NCBI RefSeq assembly: GCF_017161265.1
Contig: NZ_CP031393.1
Span: 1,178,001-1,242,000 of the forward strand
Source: Treponema medium
GTDB lineage: Bacteria; Spirochaetota; Spirochaetia; Treponematales; Treponemataceae
Length of the DNA stretch: 64,000 nt
Reading direction: 5' to 3'
Both the position numbers and the translations under genes were made by a program. Below the pieces are notes generated by a model. That model was not told where the DNA came from and made no database searches. It was given only the letters and a program-made list of their open reading frames with translations. This document shows, piece after piece, positions 60,684 through 64,000 of this stretch. The number at the start of each line of letters is the position of its first letter. Positions within the stretch are counted from its first letter, which is position 1.

Positions 60684-60932
60684 TTATTCGTTTTTATTTT
60701 CTCCTGCTTTCATCGCTGCTTCTTCTTTTCTCGCATCCTGCTTGTCTTTAATGTCCGCAATACCAATGAACACAGCAATTAATCCGACAAAGGCTGTAAA
60801 AATCGGTAAGCCGCCGCGCAAAAAGAGTAGAATATCTTTTCCCCAGCCAAGTCCAAAACCGGCAGTCTCCGGCGGAAGCGCTGCAAAAACCGTAAAGAGA
60901 ATCATTGCTGCCCCAATAATAAGCGCAATCAT
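60684..60932 (-). CDS. Small two-helix membrane protein of unknown function
   Basis: An 82-residue protein with two hydrophobic helices (about 2-20 and 38-60) separated by a short loop, and a charged C-terminus rich in Lys and Glu (DKQDARKEEAAMKAG). GGAGG lies about 7 nt upstream of ATG 60932. It lies between the tRNA and rplM on the same strand and may be read through from the tRNA promoter. No family recognised; small proteins of this layout are common in treponemes. Confidence 0.7.
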   Translation of the reverse strand: MIALIIGAAMILFTVFAALPPETAGFGLGWGKDILLFLRGGLPIFTAFVGLIAVFIGIADIKDKQDARKEEAAMKAGENKNE

Positions 60933-60952
60933 ACCAACCTCCTATTAAAGAA

Positions 60953-61026
60953 TGACCCGTACACGATTCGAACGTGCGACCTGTTGCTTAGGAGGCAACC
61001 GCTCTATCCACCTGAGCTAACGGATC
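60953..61026 (-). tRNA. tRNA-Arg, anticodon CCU
   Basis: The 74-nt minus-strand sequence folds as a standard cloverleaf: 7-bp acceptor GATCCGT/ACGGGTC with one G-T pair, D-arm GCTC/GAGC, anticodon stem GTTGC/GCAAC with loop CTCCTAA (anticodon CCT), a 5-nt variable loop, and a T-arm with TTCGAAT. Discriminator A; the CCA end is not encoded. It reads AGG codons. Confidence 0.96.
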
Positions 61027-61209
61027 AAAAGATTATGCTGCCTATATCGGCATATTGACCATGCTTCTTAAACAGCCTATATCTTAGTGAGTATAAAAAA
61101 AAAAACGGCCTTTTACAAGCCCTCGCATTGTTCCTTTTTTTAAGCATCAGGAACCTCTCAAAATCTAAGCGATTTTTTAGAGATACTTTATCGGTCTTTT
61201 CTCCGAAAA

Positions 61210-61238
61210 TTGACATTTCAGCTAAATCGCAGTACATT
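61210..61238 (+). promoter_or_regulatory. secA promoter, leaderless geometry
   Basis: TTGACA at 61210-61215, a 17-nt spacer and TACATT at 61233-61238. The start codon A lies 7 nt after the -10 box, and no Shine-Dalgarno precedes it, which fits transcription starting at the AUG. Confidence 0.55.
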
Positions 61239-61244
61239 GATACA

Positions 61245-63992
61245 ATGATTGCAGATAAAATAATTAAAGCCGTTTTCGGTTCACAACATGAACGGGATAT
61301 TAAAGCACTCCTTCCCGTTCTTCATCAAATAAATGAAAAAGAAGCATGGGCGCTTGCGCTTGCTCCCGAAGATTTTAAGCAAAAGACCGCTGAGTTTAAG
61401 GAGCGGTTTGCAAAAGGCGAATCCCTCGATGCCTTTATCCCCGAAGCTTTTGCGCTTGCACGGGAGGCGGCGCGGCGTATTTTGCACGAGCGTATGTACG
61501 ACGTGCAGCTTTTAGGTTCGCTGGTTCTCCATTCGGGACGCATCGTCGAAATGAAGACCGGTGAAGGTAAAACCTTGATGAGTATCGCCGCTTCATACCT
61601 CAACAGCCTTTCCGGGAAGGGTGTACACATTGTAACCGTCAACGACTACCTTGCAGAACGCGACGCCGATTGGATGCGTCCCGTCTACGCATACCTCGGA
61701 GTCAGTGTCGGCGCAATCCTTTCCAACATGGACAACGCCGCGCGGAAAGCTGCCTACAATGCGGATATCACTTACGGTACCAACAACGAATTCGGCTTTG
61801 ACTATCTGCGCGATAATATGCAGCTTACAATAGAAGAAAAAGTGCAGCGCGGCTTTTCCTTCGCGGTCGTGGACGAAATAGACTCCATCCTCATCGACGA
61901 GGCGCGTACCCCGCTCATTATCTCCGGTTCCGCCGAGGATGACACCAAGCGGTATTTTGATGTCGATAAGTTCGTCGATCAGCTTGAAGAGGTCAAGAAA
62001 AATCCCGAAACCGGTGAATATCCCAACGAGCTGGAAGGGGAAGAGATTATCGGCGACTACACGCTCGACGAAAAGAGCCGCCGTGTGTCCTTTACCGACT
62101 CCGGTATGTTGCACATTCAGGATATCCTGCAAAAACAAGGACTGATTAACGGCAGCCTCTTTGAAGAAGAAAACTTTGAATATATCCACTACTTTACGCA
62201 GGCAGTACGCGCCCACATCCTCTATCACATCGATGTTGATTATGTTGTAAAAGAAGGACAGGTGCAGATTGTCGATGAGTTCACCGGGCGTATTCTTGAA
62301 GGACGCCGCTATTCGGACGGCTTGCATCAGGCTATCGAAGCGAAAGAGCATATCCGTATTGCTCAACGCAACCGCACGATGGCGACTATCACTTTTCAGA
62401 ACTTCTTCCGTATGTACGACAAGCTGTCCGGTATGACCGGTACGGCGGACACCGAAGCGGTTGAATTCAACAAGATTTATTCGCTCGATGTTGTGGTTAT
62501 CCCAACCAACCTGCCGGTTATCCGCAAGGACGAACACGATGTTGTCTACCTGAACGAAGCGGAAAAATGGGAAGCGCTCTGTAACGAGATTGCCGAAGCG
62601 CATAAACGCGGACAGCCGGTACTGGTCGGTACGGTGTCGATCGAAAAGTCCGAAAAGCTTTCGGCGCTGCTTACCCGAAAAGGTGTCCGGCACGAGGTAT
62701 TGAACGCCAAGAACCACGCACGGGAAGCGCTCATCATCGCGGAAGCGGGCGCAAAAGGCTCGGTTACGATTGCAACAAACATGGCGGGACGCGGTACCGA
62801 CATCAAGCTCGGCGGCAGTCCCGAATTTAGGGCACGCAGACGGGCAGGAACCGAAGCCGAGCCGGAAGTGTATCAAAAAATATACGACGAAGAATACAAG
62901 AAGTGGCAGGAAGACTACAAGGAAGTTAAATCGCTCGGCGGGTTGTATGTTATCGGTACCGAACGGCACGAAAGCCGCCGTATTGACAATCAGCTGCGTG
63001 GCCGTTCCGGACGGCAGGGCGATCCGGGGCGTTCAAAATTCTTCCTTTCCCTCGATGACGACCTGATGCGTCTGTTTGGCGGTGAAAACCTCAAGCGGGT
63101 GATGGCAAAGGTCGGTATGGAACCCGGCGAGCCGATTGAACACCCATGGCTCAACAAGAGTATCGAAAAGGCGCAAACCAAGGTTGAAGAGCGCAACTTC
63201 GATATCCGTAAGCACCTCCTTGAATACGACGACGTGCTGAACGAACAGCGCGGCTTTATCTATGAACAGCGCGATAAGATTTTGCAGGATGAGCACCTCG
63301 TTGAGCGCATTTATACCACGATAGAAGAGTACCTCGATGATGCATTCGAGCAGTTCAAGCACGGTTCCCGCAAGGAAAAACCGGAAGAACTCAAGGAACT
63401 GCAAGCAAATCTCAAGGCAAAATTCGGCTACATCTTTAGTGATGAGGATACGAAGCTGGCTCAAGCTGGTGATACCGCCGCACTGCAACAGAAAATCTAC
63501 GCCGCGCTCAAAGCAAATATCGAAGAAAAAATCGCGCTTGCCGGTAACGAAAACCTCAATATGTTCATTCGTTATCAGTATTTACAGGCGATAGACCGTA
63601 AATGGCTCGATCACTTGGAAAATCTGGAAGCCTTACGCGAAGCTGTTTATCTTCGTTCTTACGGTCAAAAAAACCCGCTTACGGAATACAAGCTTGAAGG
63701 TTTCGACATCTTCTACGCGATGCTCGACGAAATTCGCTTCTCCATTGCCTCCTTACTGGTATTGGTACGGATTAGCACCGAAGAACCCGCTTCGCGCACT
63801 CAGGGGCACCGTATTCCGCAAGGCTCCGCGCACCACAGCTCCATGGCTTCTTTCCATCAGAGCAGCTCCCCGATGGGGTCAAGCAGCAAACCGGAAAACG
63901 TCCAAGTAGTACGTACCGCGCCTAAAGTCGGCAGAAACGATCCCTGCCCCTGCGGCTCCGGTAAAAAATACAAGCACTGCTGTGGCAGGTAA
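61245..63992 (+). CDS. secA: Preprotein translocase ATPase SecA
   Basis: A 915-residue motor that pushes preproteins through SecYEG at the inner membrane. Seen in order: Walker A MKTGEGKT about 103-110, the VVDEIDSILIDEARTPLIISG motor segment about 208-228, the pre-protein cross-linking domain, the second motor domain with NMAGRGTDIKLGG and QLRGRSGRQGDPG, helical wing/scaffold domains, and a C-terminal zinc motif DPCPCGSGKKYKHCCGR that binds SecB or lipid. ATG 61245 starts the conserved N-terminus; the longer frame to 61128 overlaps the promoter. Only eight bases of the window follow. Confidence 0.97.
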   Translation: MIADKIIKAVFGSQHERDIKALLPVLHQINEKEAWALALAPEDFKQKTAEFKERFAKGESLDAFIPEAFALAREAARRILHERMYDVQLLGSLVLHSGRIVEMKTGEGKTLMSIAASYLNSLSGKGVHIVTVNDYLAERDADWMRPVYAYLGVSVGAILSNMDNAARKAAYNADITYGTNNEFGFDYLRDNMQLTIEEKVQRGFSFAVVDEIDSILIDEARTPLIISGSAEDDTKRYFDVDKFVDQLEEVKKNPETGEYPNELEGEEIIGDYTLDEKSRRVSFTDSGMLHIQDILQKQGLINGSLFEEENFEYIHYFTQAVRAHILYHIDVDYVVKEGQVQIVDEFTGRILEGRRYSDGLHQAIEAKEHIRIAQRNRTMATITFQNFFRMYDKLSGMTGTADTEAVEFNKIYSLDVVVIPTNLPVIRKDEHDVVYLNEAEKWEALCNEIAEAHKRGQPVLVGTVSIEKSEKLSALLTRKGVRHEVLNAKNHAREALIIAEAGAKGSVTIATNMAGRGTDIKLGGSPEFRARRRAGTEAEPEVYQKIYDEEYKKWQEDYKEVKSLGGLYVIGTERHESRRIDNQLRGRSGRQGDPGRSKFFLSLDDDLMRLFGGENLKRVMAKVGMEPGEPIEHPWLNKSIEKAQTKVEERNFDIRKHLLEYDDVLNEQRGFIYEQRDKILQDEHLVERIYTTIEEYLDDAFEQFKHGSRKEKPEELKELQANLKAKFGYIFSDEDTKLAQAGDTAALQQKIYAALKANIEEKIALAGNENLNMFIRYQYLQAIDRKWLDHLENLEALREAVYLRSYGQKNPLTEYKLEGFDIFYAMLDEIRFSIASLLVLVRISTEEPASRTQGHRIPQGSAHHSSMASFHQSSSPMGSSSKPENVQVVRTAPKVGRNDPCPCGSGKKYKHCCGR

Positions 63993-64000
63993 AACGGCAT

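Noticed and set aside
61593-62969. 458-codon open frame on the minus strand
   Set aside because: It lies entirely antisense to the highly conserved secA, has no recognisable domain and no ribosome binding site; codon bias of secA explains it.

Overview
The window looks like a treponeme, probably an oral one. The evidence is indirect: an ECF S-component family known mainly from Treponema and Streptococcus occurs three times, nrdB is a typical bacterial class I form, GC is moderate, and housekeeping blocks (rplM-rpsI, secA, murI-rsgA, a CCU-anticodon tRNA-Arg) sit between stretches rich in repeats. The genus call is inference; no rRNA is present.

Layout. 1-6.2 kb: TPR proteins, a metallophosphoesterase, NrdB and a MATE exporter. 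6.3-23 kb: two half-transporters that look like one heterodimeric ABC exporter, separated by about 13 kb of accessory DNA. That DNA holds a YoeB toxin-antitoxin pair, two acetyltransferases, a reverse transcriptase of the defence type, a Ser/Thr kinase, an MmeI-like restriction-modification gene cut in two, an IetAS-like AAA ATPase/subtilase pair and gene debris. 23-25.6 kb: murI, rsgA and a TetR regulator. 25.7-51.1 kb: a transporter supercluster with eight half-size ABC transporters of the exporter fold (most resemble YbtP/YbtQ or IrtA/IrtB importers), two complete ECF modules (A, T, S), a third decayed module, and an AraC regulator. 51.1-52.1 kb: a gene-free array of hairpins. 52.2-58.1 kb: a TolC/adaptor/RND efflux operon with a nonsense codon and a frameshift, plus a small PII-like partner. 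58.4-64 kb: a TPM-domain protein, recX, rpsI, rplM, tRNA-Arg and secA.

The most unusual feature is a set of modular hairpin elements in gaps between genes and at gene ends. One class has stems that differ from copy to copy but keep a GGA apical loop closed by ACA/TGT, which matches the CsrA-binding consensus RUACARGGAUGU. About ten of these lie between 51287 and 52042, so this stretch is a candidate CsrA-sequestering RNA, and further copies occur at 31.3 kb, 45.8 kb (minus strand) and 49.1 kb. A second class is a two-tier hairpin ending directly in a ribosome binding site, with an outer stem of about 10 bp, a 6-bp inner stem and a 4-nt loop. Its stems also differ yet stay paired, before nrdB, one ABC gene, one S-component and the PII-like gene. 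A related element sits between the two halves of the MmeI-like gene, so these elements move or are exchanged. All functional statements are sequence reading plus family knowledge; no searches or folding programs were run.
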